Assembly (NCBI GenBank): GCA_914767885.1
Contig: CAJZBQ010000018.1
Coordinates: forward strand, 1,332,921 to 1,396,920
DNA: 64,000 bases
DNA from: Blepharisma stoltei
Lineage: Eukaryota > Ciliophora > Heterotrichea > Heterotrichida > Blepharismidae
Direction of reading: 5' to 3'
The notes below the pieces were generated by a model, which worked only from the letters and a program-made list of their open reading frames with translations, searched no databases and was not told the origin of the DNA. This document shows positions 1 to 10,185 of the stretch, piece after piece. A program made the position numbers and the translations under genes. The stretch's first letter is position 1, and the number at the start of each line of letters is the position of its first letter.

Positions 1-289
1 ACCAAACAAAAAACATAATTAGCCCAAATATTCAGCTTGAAAACGTTGATATTCACATAAGTTTATATGAAGGAGTGGTGCTTCGTTGGGCAGCTTTTCT
101 GAAATTTTCTCTGGAAAAATGCAAAATCAGTGTGTTTAATAGCATTAATTGGATATTCCCAGCCCCATATACTTCAGGCTCCATAACTCTCGCAATCAGA
201 ACATTCAATGTAAAGTTTGCTATTTTTAAAAGCAACTGAAGAATGATAATTGTTTTTGCTGCTTTAAATGCTTGGAATAAATTAGTCAT
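1..289 (-). CDS. RFT1: RFT1-like lipid-linked oligosaccharide flippase-family protein (5' part, runs off window)
   Basis: N-terminal part of an RFT1 family membrane protein, linked in other eukaryotes to dolichol-linked oligosaccharide translocation across the ER membrane for N-glycosylation. The start is the ATG ending at 289. Residues about 8-75 carry the family signature (a first hydrophobic helix, then ...NVLIARVMEPEVYG and LHFSRENFRKA). The frame continues through two in-frame TGA codons (read as Trp) to the window edge, so the gene is cut at position 1 rather than ended. These TGAs sit within hydrophobic stretches (LMWISTF, SSWIFGL), supporting TGA=Trp. Strong family recognition for the first 75 residues; the rest is out of view. 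Confidence 0.8.
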
Positions 290-399
290 TTTTAAGAAAT
301 TGTAAATGGAAATTACGTGTCAGGATTAAAATTATTTCTAATAGAAACGGGTTTTGTTTAAATATTTTAATATTTAATTTAATAATAACAATTAAAAAT

Positions 400-690
400 G
401 GAGCGCATGAATTAGGGTCATTGTCCCCTAAGGTCATCCTAGTGAGGGAAGTTCAAACTTTCTGAAGGATATTGGCGCTGGAACTGCTCGGCAGTTCCTG
501 GTGTGCTTGAATCAAGTTCAAGGAAGGAAGAGAGACTCGTCTAGGTCATAGGCTACTGTAACGGTTCGACGGTTAGGCCGATTCCACCTACCGTTGTTCA
601 GAGCTGTTAGCCAGTGATGGATGAGCTTGTATTGTCAGATCCTAAGCTAAGTGGGGGTCGACAAAGTGTTATCGTAATCTTAAATCTTAA
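400..690 (+). ncRNA. Candidate structured non-coding RNA (RNase P RNA-like block, unproven)
   Basis: About 290 bp of markedly higher GC than the AT-rich flanks, with no useful open frame. It holds clear hairpins: a perfect 8-bp stem at 480-498 (GGAACTGC/GCAGTTCC) and CTTGAA/TTCAAG just after. Near the 5' side is GAGGGAAGTTCAAAC (about 448-462), resembling the CR-I block of eukaryotic RNase P RNAs (GAGGGAAGCTC in human). A matching CR-V was not convincingly found downstream, so RNase P RNA is only a guess; RNase MRP, a snoRNA or another RNA is possible. There is no telomere-repeat template, so telomerase RNA is unlikely. The flanks 290-399 and 691-873 are AT-rich and show nothing else. Confidence 0.35.
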
Positions 691-873
691 ATCTTAAATT
701 TAATAAAAATATCAAGCTTTGAAATGTTAATTATTTTTTATTTTTAAATAAATCATAAAATATTGATATTTGGTTTAAATATTAGATTTCATATAGCTAT
801 TTCATATTAGCAAAGTTTTAAATTCATTTGAGACTCCATATTTCATATCGGTTATCTAACTTTAAATAAATAT

Positions 874-2822
874 ATGGACTCTTCCAAGCTTCCCAAGCTC
901 CCAGGCTTCTCATTCAACGACCCAACCAAAACCAATTTTCATAAGCATCAAATGTTTGCTGTAAGAGACGGCCACATGACAGAAAGCACAAAATTCCACC
1001 AAGAAAATGCTTCCCCGCAGCTTATTGACGAGCTCCGAAATTCTATGACGCAGCTCGCCTACAACACCTCTTCTGGCAAGCCAAAAACCCCTGACAACGT
1101 TGCAATTCCAAGAAATCCTCCAGCATGGATAAAATACGACCGCCAAGTCCTTCGCTTTAATGCGTATTTCCAAGAACCTGTCCATGAAAGCTCCACTGAA
1201 AATTTCCGCGTTCGTAAGTGTGTTATTATGTTTCATTTGGATGACGAAACCACTTATGTAACTGAGCCACGTGTTGAGAACAGTGGGATTCCTCAAGGCG
1301 TTTTTATTAAAAAGCATAGAATTCCTAAAGGAGACGGAACCTATTTCACATGGCGAGATTTCGCATTAAAAACCAACGTAAACATGTATGGACGTGTCTT
1401 CAGAATTGTTGACTGTGACGAATTCACCAGAAACTTCTACGAAGAACAAGGCATTGATTTAGGCTCTGGAGAAGGCTTCCCTGATGATAGATTTGACATG
1501 ACTAGGCTTATGGTGAATTTTAAACAACCTCCAGAAGATGCTATGGACGTTAAAGAATATAATGAAGTAAAACTAGGTGGTGGACATCCTAATAGAAATT
1601 TAAGAAGCTTTGTCGAAAATGACAGAAAAGTCCTAAGCTTCGACGTGATGTGGAATGATACTTCTTATGATGGAGGAATCAAGTTTTATAAGATGAATTA
1701 TTACTTGTTTGACCAGACTATGGAAATTAAAGAGCTTAGACAGGTAAATACAGGCAATGAAACTTTCCCAATGATGCTCAGAAGGATGAAGGTTCCAAAA
1801 GCACCAATACTAACCCCATGCCCAGCACTAGCACTTAGAAATGAAGAGTATTATATTCCTAATGATTTGGTGTTGGGGAATACCATACAAGTATATGGAA
1901 AAGACTTATTATAAAATCTTAACATGATATGATTATGCTTATTGAGAAAATAGTCCTATTTTTGATATTTTATTAAAATAATCTAATTATTTTGAAATTT
2001 AATTCAATCTAATGCAAAATAGTTTGCGATTGTGATGAATACACCAAAAGATGGTACAGAGAAGAGCTTGGAATTGAAGTTAAGCCAGTCCATATTCCGC
2101 GTTCAAAAAACATTATGCCACCTAACCCAATTCCTCCCCACAACGGCTATGGTACAGAAGAAGATTCAATAGGAAACGTCCTAAGACTTCAGCCAAATGC
2201 TCCAAAACCTGACATGTATAAAATGTTCGACAACGACCAGCATATTCTTCGTTTTGAAGCCAAACTGGTCAGCTCAAACCCTGAAGACGAACTAGGGAAA
2301 TTTATTTTGTCATTTTACCCAGGTGACGACACCATCAAAGTCTATCAAGTTGTCGATAAAAATTCAGGAGTTGTCGGAGGAAAATTCCTTGAAAGGAGAA
2401 AATTCAAGAATCCATATAGCAATCAATACTACCAACAAAAAGACTGCGTAATAGGAAACACTTTGATATTGCAAGGGTACAGATTTTTGCTGGTGCATTG
2501 TGATGAATATACGTTTACCTTTATGGAAGAGAGACCTAGCGAGTACCCACAGGCAAGTATTCCAATGATTTTGAGGAAAATTATGGGATTTTCAAGAAAA
2601 TATGGGTCTCCTCAGGAATTTTTGGTTCTTGTGCTGAGAAATATTGATCCAAGCTTAGGAAAAAATGTGCAGTATAAGGTCTTTTTAGAGGCTCTTGAAA
2701 AGCTTGGAATTAAACTGACTTTGCAGGAGGAAGCATCATTGATCAGAAAATGGAATAAAGGAAGCCAGGGGCAATACATCATAAATTTAGAAGAAGCATA
2801 TAATGCATTGATAAACGCTTAA
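874..2822 (+). CDS. EFHC1/EFHC2-like DM10-domain ciliary microtubule protein
   Basis: Segments 874-1911 and 2022-2822 join in frame (612 aa) once the 110-bp IES is removed. It carries three DM10 domains, roughly residues 85-195, 235-365 and 405-510, and an EF-hand-like C-terminus (about 545-612), the EFHC1 layout and close to its usual length of about 640 aa. Each DM10 contains the typical LRF...Y start and a DCDE(F/Y)T end; the second DCDEYT is rebuilt exactly across the IES junction. Family members sit inside axonemal doublet microtubules, which fits a heavily ciliated cell. The start ATG follows an AT-rich leader. Confidence 0.88.
1912..2021 (+). mobile_element. Short TA-flanked IES in EFHC1-like gene (110 bp)
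   Basis: AT-rich insert that opens with an in-frame TAA. Removing it so that a single TA remains gives GAC TTA TTA GTT TGC GAT TGT GAT, restoring the conserved DCDEYT motif and frame. It has no GT...AG ends and is far longer than the 15-nt introns here. Terminal inverted repeats are weak at best. Confidence 0.85.
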
Positions 2823-3062
2823 AGGCAAAGTAGGTTTGCTCTAATAAATGGATTTTAAGTTAATCAATCCGAATAAATAAAATAAATATTAGGCTTCTGA
2901 ATTCTTTTTATTCTGCTAAGCTAGCAAGCCTAAATTACAGAAAATAATAATTTCACCAAAAGATCAAATTTCACTAATATTTCCCCAAACGAAAATGAGG
3001 AGAAACTATTTAAAATTAAAATCTCATTTTCATAATAAATAACAAAATAATCACATTCCAGG

Positions 3063-4394
3063 ATGGAGCGCTATATGAAAAATACTCATACATTTGCTGA
3101 AGAAAGTTTAGTGAAAACTTCTTTATTAATTAAAGGTCTTGCAGGCGTAGTTTTTGTTGTGGTTATTCCACTAGAGCTTCTTGTAAGCTCAACACTGCGA
3201 GATTGGGGTGGGAGCTTAATTGAAGATATCCAAGAATATCGCACTCAAGCCTGAGATGATTTCTTTAAATATGTATCATATATTGGCGACAGCTGGCTAA
3301 TTATCGTTTTAGGTCCTGCGTTTTACAACTTTTTTGACACAAGAAAAGCAATTAAATTAATTATCATCTCATCATTTACAGGATTTATTACTAGCTTTTT
3401 GCAGCTGCTTTTCCAAGAGCCCAGACCATTTTGAACAAGCAGTGATATTAGAGGAATTACTTGTGACTTAGGCTTTGCAGATCCATCTTTTCATATGATG
3501 ATGGGAACAGTATTTTTCTTTACACTTGCAATAGAGTTTTTCCATAACTGGAGGGATATTTTTAGATATACTGCTTATTTTCTTTTATTTTTAATACTAT
3601 CCTTGGTTGGGTTCAGCAGAGTTTACCTTGGAGAACAATTTCCTCATCAAGTTGTTATGGGCTTATGCTACTCTTTTATATATCTGACTGTAGTATTTGC
3701 GTTTGATAGGACACTTTTAGATTTGACGATAAAAAGCAGCTTCAATTATAAAGCGAACAGGAAATATATTGTATATTAAAATTATTAGTAAGCTTTTCCC
3801 CTAGCCTACAAATTTTTTATATTTTTATATAAATTAATAAATTCTAAATATAATGATTTTTTAGATAATAAAATATATGGTATATATTGGTTTGTAGGAA
3901 CAATGTTTTTGCTTTTAGCATCAATCACTGTATTTGATATGATCACTTTAAACAACAGCGTCAGCTACACATGAATTAAAAATTCCACCAAGCATTGCAG
4001 CTTAAGCTACAAAGTAAGCGGCTCACAATCCTTTTACTACTCTGCATGAATATTCTATAACCTAGGCCTCGTCTCAAGCTCAATGCTTTCTGGAAAATAC
4101 ATTTCTATGTTTTGGTGGTGCACAGAATACTGAAAACGATGAATTCGGTTTTTTATTGCAGTTGCTACAAGTGTCGGGATTTATTTTGCATTTAGTAATC
4201 AATAATTAGACCAAATCGATACATCTGACGTCACAACCACCTATGTGTGGCATTACGTTTTCCCTTATTTTCTAATGGCCACTGTATATGGAGGAATCCT
4301 TCCATTGATTTTTGTAAAAATGCAGTTGGCAATGAAAATATCTCCTGCAGTAGACCAAGAAAATGAATTAATGACACTTAGCGAGATAGATTAA
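3063..4394 (+). CDS. PAP2-superfamily membrane phosphatase (glucose-6-phosphatase / lipid phosphatase type)
   Basis: Segments 3063-3775, 3887-4194 and 4210-4394 join in frame to 401 aa after one IES and one 15-nt intron. It has multiple hydrophobic helices and the three PAP2 motifs: a degenerate first motif ending QEPRPF, PSFHMMMG (PSGH-type) and SRVYLGEQFPHQVVMG (SRxxxxxH). Family enzymes hydrolyse phosphate from sugars or lipids at the ER or plasma membrane; the substrate cannot be read here. TGA encodes Trp several times. The C-terminal third, beyond the IES, adds further helices. Its stop lies 2 bp from the stop of the convergent kinesin gene. Confidence 0.82.
3776..3886 (+). mobile_element. 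Short TA-flanked IES in PAP2 gene (111 bp)
   Basis: Very AT-rich insert starting right before an in-frame TAA. Excision leaving one TA gives GTA TAT TGG TTT GTA GGA, rejoining two hydrophobic segments in frame. The exact border is ambiguous by 2 bp because of TATATA. Downstream of it the reading frame stays open for about 500 bp, apart from one 15-nt intron. Confidence 0.8.
4195..4209 (+). other. 15-nt spliceosomal intron in PAP2 gene
   Basis: GTAATCAATAATTAG. It carries an in-frame TAA; removal gives TTT GCA TTT AAC CAA ATC and keeps frame. Size and ends match the minute introns known from heterotrich ciliates. Confidence 0.88.
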
Positions 4395-4396
4395 AA

Positions 4397-7300
4397 CTAA
4401 AAATTATTAGATAATGTTCTTAATTGATCTAAAATAGCTGTATATTTATCAGCTTTTCCTCCTCTCATTGTTTTCTTTATTTTTGAATTGATGTTCAATC
4501 CGCTGTGCCCAGTTACAGAAAGTCTTGGCATTGTGTTGGGGGTTTCAACTTCTTTCATTAATTCTTGAATTTGTTCATCAGCTTGTCGGAGCTGCTCTTT
4601 TATCTTTAAATAATTATTTTCTGAAATTTTTAATTTCTCTGTAAGTCTTTGAATTTTTTTCTCATGAATTCCTTTGTCGACTACTAAAGAAGATTTTTGA
4701 TTTGTTAACTGACGATACATCATCGAAAGTTGAACCAATCTTCTTTCTAATATACAATTTTTCTTTCTTTCTTCTTGAACGTCAAAAGGCAACGAATTCT
4801 CCAAGGCTGTGTATCTTTCTTTGAAATCTTCAAATTCAATTTCAAGCTCGATCAATTGCCTTATTTTTGCATGCAAGTCTTTTGCAAGTTTTTTTCTTTC
4901 TTCAAGTAATGAATTTTCATTGAGATTTTCATTAATGGTGTAAATTAAATCTACTTGGTTTAAAGATTCATGATATTTGGTAATGACTGCTATTTCTTTT
5001 TGCTCTTTTTCTATCTTGCTTTGAGATCTTGGAGCATATTCATATCTTTGTTTCAAAAAATCGATTTCTGCTTCTTTTTCTACCAATCTATTCTCAAGGA
5101 ACTCTTTTGTCCCATTTATATTAGTAAATTCTGACTGTATTGATTCCAGGGTTATTTTCAGCTTTTCAATAATTTCATCTTTTTCTTTTGATTCTTTTTC
5201 AAAATCAGATGCTTCTTTATACTGTGTCTTGAGTTTTTCATAGTCATTTCTTACTTTTACAAATTCCAGCTGCAGCTGTGTAAGGGTGTCCTTAATTTTT
5301 GAATTTTCTTCTACTTCATTTGAAAGGATTTCTCTAGTTTCCTCAAGTTCTTGTATAAGGTCAGCATACTCAGTCCTTGTATCACTTTCGAATAGTCCAC
5401 TATCATCAATAGTTGTAGACTGAGAAATTGATAGTCCAGCCCTCATTAGTGTTTCTTCTAATTTTTTGATTTTCATGTCTTTTTTCTTTATTTCTTCTTT
5501 AGCTTCAGCTAGTAATAGTTTCAGCGGGTGATGCGGGTTGGCTGTCAACGAGCCGACAACCACTTAAAAAAAAAGGTGGTTATCTGCACTTTGTGCGGCT
5601 TGGCTGCCAAAAAACCTATAAAAATTTCAAAAAATGTTTGCGGCTTATCTGCAAACCGTTTGTTTTCAGCTAACCCGTCTTGTATTTTTAATATAAAAAA
5701 TTTACGACATACAACCCTTCAAAAATTAAGTGCTTAGCTGACATTGAGTGCTGCTTAGCTGCGGAAAAAAAAAAGTGCGTGCGGCTTGTATGTCAAAAAC
5801 GCACCCTTTTTTTTTGGCATTCGGGTTAGCTGCAAATTATAAAAAATTGTATTTTTTAATAATGAATATTGAAGATACTAAAGTATATTTACTGCTACTC
5901 AATTAAAATACGATTTCTAATGGATTTGAAAATACATTGAACACTCTATCCCTTATCAGAATATTTATAAAAAATAGTCAGCTAACCCGCAGGTTAAAAC
6001 ATAAGTGAATTTAGCAATATTAAACCTCCGATGCTTTTCTAGAAAATAGCAGCTAAGCCGCACAACTGTGCAGCTAACCACCTAAATTTTTTGTGGTTGT
6101 CTTTTATATATAATTTTCAATAGCGCAAATTCGTGGCGGGATATATGCAAACTGTTATTTTTTAATGCATATGTTAAGATTTTTATGTTAAATTTCGACA
6201 GACAAACCGCTAAAGTTGCAGATAACAACCTTTTTTTTAAGTTGTTAGCTGCGAGTTAGAACAGCTTAAATTTGGCATGCAGTTAACCGCTTAACAAAAA
6301 AGTTGTTATCTGCAACTTTAGCGGCTTAGCTGTCAAAAACATATTAAAAAATTGATATATTCATTAAAAAACAACGGCTTGCAGATATCCCTCCATGAAG
6401 ATTTTTATATTGAAAAATAAACGACTGATAACCACTAAAAAATTAGGTGGTTAGCTGCAAGGGGTGCGGCTTAGCTGTCGTCCCTATTAAAAAAAGATAA
6501 TTTTATTGTCCCTGTTTTTTGTAGGCGGGTTAGCTGTTAACTAGCTTAATGTGCTTTTTTTTGTACGCGATAAGAGAGCGCTGGAACTCTAACTACAAGT
6601 AGAGTTGAAAGAATGCACGTAAAGCTAAAAAAAATTATAAAAAGCATTAAAAAAAGCAGCAATTTTAAGATATTTATTATTTTTAAAAGTATTGTAAGTA
6701 CTGAAGATGAAAAGACTACTCTATAAGAATATAAACATACTAAAAAACTGCCTTTAGAATTAATACAATGAGAGCATTAAGTTAGCTATATACTGGATAC
6801 TGCGTGAATTATTATAAAAATTTTCTCTATGGAATTAAGTCTAAATATAAACGATGATGATAAATGAAGGGTTTGGACTCAGCTTTCTGATAAAATAAAA
6901 GAAGAATATATATTAAAAAATACGATTAAGTGCTAATTCAAAAAGTATGAAAGATATAGAATCATATGCTGTCATCTTCTATTTATCTCTAAAATTACTG
7001 AAATAAATATAATCGAATTCATCATAAAACATACAGGAAGAAGATGGCTATTGCATGCACAATCGAGGAAATAATGTTTTTATTGAAAATCGTTCAAGAC
7101 ATTGCGAATTACCGTTAATTAGAAATAAATAGTTCATGATGAAAGAAGAAGATAATTAAATTGTCATTATTTTCATATTTTATTTACAAATCCTGCATTA
7201 GAGTATCCTATATAACATTGTACTAGAACATCCTGAACTAGCACATCGAGTACTAGGCCATCCTGAATTAAACCATGTACTAACTGATCCTTATTTAGCA

Positions 7301-10026
7301 TATCTTACATAAGCGAATCCTGTAATATGCTTTGTACTACCTGCACTTGCGCAACCAGATCTAGTGCAACCTTTATTATGCCTTGTATTAGTCCATCCTG
7401 AAAAAGCATATCCTGAACCAGCACTGACTGTAGCACACCTTGTATAAGCAAATTTTGACTGCATTAGTTAATTCTGTATCACATTAGCTATAGCGCTCTC
7501 TTATCGCGTACAAAAAAAGCACATTAAGCTAGTTAACAGCTAACCCGCCTACAAAAAACAGGGACAATAAAATTATCTTTTTTTAATAGGGACGACAGCT
7601 AAGCCGCACCCCTTGCAGCTAACCACCTAATTTTTTAGTGGTTATCAGTCGTTTATTTTTCAATATAAAAATCTTCATGGAGGGATATCTGCAAGCCGTT
7701 GTTTTTTTAATGAAATATATCAATTTTTTAATATGTTTTTGACAGCTAAGCCGCTAAAGTTGCAGATAACAACTTTTTGTTAAGCGGTTAACTGCATGCC
7801 AAATTTAAGCTGTTCTAACTCGCAGCTAACAACTTAAAAAAAAGGTTGTTATCTGCAACTTTAGCGGTTTGTCTGTCGAAATTTAACATAAAAATCTTAA
7901 CATATGCATTAAAAAATAACAGTTTGCATATATCCCGCCACGAATTTGCGCTATTGAAAATTATATAAAAAGACAACCACAAAAAATTTAGGTGGTTAGC
8001 TGCACAGTTGTGCGGCTTAGCTGCTATTTTCTAGAAAAGCATCGGAGGTTTAATATTGCTAAATTCACTTATGTTTTAACCTGCGGGTTAGCTGACTATT
8101 TTTTATAAATATTCTGATAAGGGATAGAGTGTTCAATGTATTTTCAAATCCATTAGAAATCGTATTTTAATTGAGTAGCAGTAAATATACTTTAGTATCT
8201 TCAATATTCATTATTAAAAAATACAATTTTTTATAATTTGCAGCTAACCCGAATGCCAAAAAAAAAGGGTGCGTTTTTTGACATACAAGCCGCACGCACT
8301 TTTTTTTTTTCCGCAGCTAAGCAGCACTCAATGTCAGCTAAGCACTTAATTTTTGAAGGGTTGTATGTCGTAAATTTTTTATATTAAAAATACAAGACGG
8401 GTTAGCTGAAAACAACGGTTTGCAGATAAGCCGCAAACATTTTTTGAAATTTTTATAGGTTTTTTGGCAGCCAAGCCGCACAAAGTGCAGATAACCACCT
8501 TTTTTTTAAGTGGTTGTCGGCTCGTTGACAGCCAACCCGCATCACCCAGTTTCAGCTCACCAACAGTAAATTCTTTATTAATTTTTGGAGTATTGGAAAT
8601 TAGCTTTGCCCTGATCCCAAATCTTAACGAACTGATAGTTTCATCTTCGTTATATAAAGAAGGTGAACAAGTTATAATGACAGAGGTTAGCGAATTTCCT
8701 CCTAAAGAATCTTGAAGTATCCATGTTAATTTGGAGTCTCTGTATGGGATATGCCCTTTTGCGCCTTTTGATAAAGAGTTTATTACAAGTCCAAGCGCTG
8801 TTAATGATTTATTGATTTTTTTGGCTTCTTCTAGTCTTGTTCCTTCTGCTCCTGTTTTAGAAACTTTTTCTGATCCTGCTAAATCAATTAAATGGAGCTT
8901 ACCTGATTTTTGTGATAAATCAACTGTGTTTGTCTGGGAAACTGTTAAGGTAAAAATCGAGTGGGATCGGGAAGAACGTTCATTCATTCTTGTAAATCCT
9001 ACAACTCGATTGCTGTTTCCATATTCTAGTAGCTCATAAACTTCTTCTCCAGAAGATACATATACTTCTGTTAGCCCTTCAAGATATACGCCCCTCGCTT
9101 TGTCTTCTCTTATTTTTAGCTTTCCTTTGTTTTCATTTAATAAATCTTTTACATCTTCCATATATATAGTATATAAGGACCCCCCCCCCTCATTTGTCCA
9201 ATTTTCTAGTCTTTTATCATTTGTCCATTTTTCTAGTTTTTTTTATAGGAAAAAAAAATTGTTTTAGGACCTCATTTGTCCAATTTTCTAGTCAAAATTT
9301 TTGATAGAGAAAAAAAAATTTTCAGGACCTCAATTGTCTCATTTTCTAGTTTTTTTAAAGTAAAAAACTAGAATTTAGGGCATTCGAAAAAATGCAAAAA
9401 AGACTAGAAAATTGGACAAATCATTTTTGACTAGATTTTTGGACAAATGAGGCCCTGAAAAAAAAAATTTCTTATAAAAAAAGACTAGAAAATTCGACAA
9501 ATGAGGGGGGGGTCCTTATATTGAATGGGATTTTTATAAAAATAATAAAAAATTAATATTTTATTAAATAATAGTGGCATAATTCACAATAAGAGACTTT
9601 TACGCTAAACTCAACTGAAGATTCTGAATTATCAATTTCAGAAAAAACTGTTGATATTGTGCGAGGAATTATTCCCACATGATCACTGCTATCTAAGCTA
9701 GGTCCCATCATTGTATAGGTTTTCCCTGATGCAGTCTGCCCATAAGCGAAAATAGTTCCATTAAATCCGTGCATTACAGAGTCTACTATTGGTTTTGCTG
9801 ATAATTCATAAACTAATTCTTGAGAAGACTCTGAAGCGAAAGCGTGATCATAGTTAAAAATCTGAGTGTCTGCTCCTTGCTTTGAGGGTTGGATAATTAT
9901 AGATTTGCAATCTGAAGAGATATCTATAAATTTTGTTTGAAAAATCTGTGCTTCATTAGTGCTTAGAGGTCTGAATCTGCAAAAAACTCTAACATTATTT
10001 GGATTTGTATCTCGAGAAGTTTCCAT
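4397..10026 (-). CDS. Kinesin motor protein, N-terminal motor with coiled-coil tail
   Basis: Coding segments in transcript order are 10026-9580, 9164-8557 and 5525-4397, summing to 2,184 nt (727 aa) once a 415-bp insert and a 3-kb element are removed. The motor (about 1-347) has the P-loop GQTASGKT (96-103), switch I NERSSRSH (210-217) and switch II DLAGSEK (243-249). The neck reads VGELKLLLAEAKEEI across the 3-kb insertion site, as in kinesin-1/fungal kinesin-type necks. A long coiled coil follows to near residue 700. It is probably a plus-end microtubule motor; cargo is unknown. As read, both inserts are disabling; with them removed the protein looks intact. Confidence 0.92.
5517..5525 (+). 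repeat. Left 9-bp target-site duplication
   Basis: AGTTTCAGC directly abuts the left end of the 3-kb element and equals 8548-8556. It contains no TA dinucleotide. Confidence 0.88.
5526..6582 (+). repeat. Left long terminal inverted repeat
   Basis: About 1,057 bp matching 7492-8547 in reverse complement, with only occasional homopolymer differences. Inside, a short motif of the form GCGG(G/C)TTAGCTG recurs in both orientations many times (for example near 5642, 5822, 6322, 6470, 6525), like subterminal binding sites of a transposase. ORFs in it are chance. Confidence 0.9.
6583..7491. other. Central unique region of the 3-kb element
   Basis: About 900 bp without a recognisable coding region. 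Its right part (about 7190-7460) is built from degenerate repeats around CATCCTGAA and GTACTA, spaced roughly 20-40 bp. No gene or RNA could be assigned. Confidence 0.5.
7492..8547 (-). repeat. Right long terminal inverted repeat
   Basis: Reverse complement of 5526-6582. The near identity over more than 1 kb suggests a recent insertion or ongoing homogenisation of the arms. Confidence 0.9.
8548..8556 (+). repeat. Right 9-bp target-site duplication
   Basis: Second copy of AGTTTCAGC, abutting the right end of the element inside the kinesin coding sequence. Confidence 0.88.
9165..9579 (-). mobile_element. TA-flanked IES in kinesin motor domain (415 bp), composite
   Basis: Removal leaving one TA gives GAA TTA TAT ATG GAA GAT in coding orientation, restoring VSYCELYMEDVKDLL, the conserved kinesin stretch. 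The insert includes a smaller inverted-repeat element (9174-9518) plus about 68 bp of plain AT-rich DNA, so it looks like a short IES that later received a MITE. Confidence 0.85.
9174..9518. mobile_element. Nested MITE with TAAGGACCC termini and TA duplication
   Basis: Inverted ends TAAGGACCCCC and GGGGGTCCTTA, flanked by TA on both sides. The interior repeats a unit with CTCATTTGTCCAATTTTCTAG, written here as CATTTGTCC...TTTTCTAG, in direct order on the left and inverted on the right, so it can fold into an extended hairpin. TA duplications fit Tc1/mariner/pogo-type MITEs; this is inference. Confidence 0.75.
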
Positions 10027-10185
10027 TGTTTAAGGTATTATTTCAACACCTTTTGGTAATAGTTGAAATATTCCTATTGATCTGATTATATCTAAATACC
10101 TATGCAGAACTCAATTCCAATAATCTTGCCTATTGCTATATAATTGAAAAATATGGAATTAAAATTTGTAAGCTAAGAAATTAAT

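Larger units (their letters stand above)
5526..8547. mobile_element. 3,022-bp non-autonomous TIR element with 1.06-kb inverted repeats inserted in kinesin gene
   Basis: The element starts GGGTGATGCGGGTTGGCTG and ends with its reverse complement. Arms of about 1,057 bp (5526-6582 and 7492-8547) are almost identical inverted copies, around a unique centre of about 900 bp. A 9-bp direct repeat, AGTTTCAGC, flanks it on both sides, a target duplication of the size typical of Mutator-like elements. No transposase-like ORF is visible in the centre under TGA=Trp. Precise loss of the element plus one 9-bp copy restores the kinesin neck in frame. Class assignment to Mutator is inference from duplication length and long TIRs only. 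Confidence 0.88.

Noticed and set aside
400-690. Telomerase RNA
   Set aside because: No template-like stretch of about 1.5 CCCTAACA repeats is present; only CCCCTAAGG occurs.
910-1317. Antisense ORFs over EFHC1-like, GTPBP1, RPL5, ABCE1 and leucine-rich genes
   Set aside because: They are shadows of conserved coding frames, with no conserved motifs of their own.
1912-2021. Treating the 74-146 bp inserts as ordinary spliceosomal introns
   Set aside because: They lack GT...AG ends, are flanked by TA repeats and are 5-10 times longer than every verified intron here.
5528-5737. ORFs inside the long inverted repeats of the 3-kb element (also 8379-8556 tail and 8464-8715)
   Set aside because: They are inverted-repeat sequence or antisense of the kinesin motor; composition is low-complexity and no domain is recognisable.
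5526-8547. The 3-kb inverted repeat as an assembly artefact (chimeric hairpin)
   Set aside because: A unique 900-bp centre and matching 9-bp duplications on both sides, with exact repair of the kinesin frame, are expected of a real insertion; an artefact would not produce them. Raw long reads would settle it.
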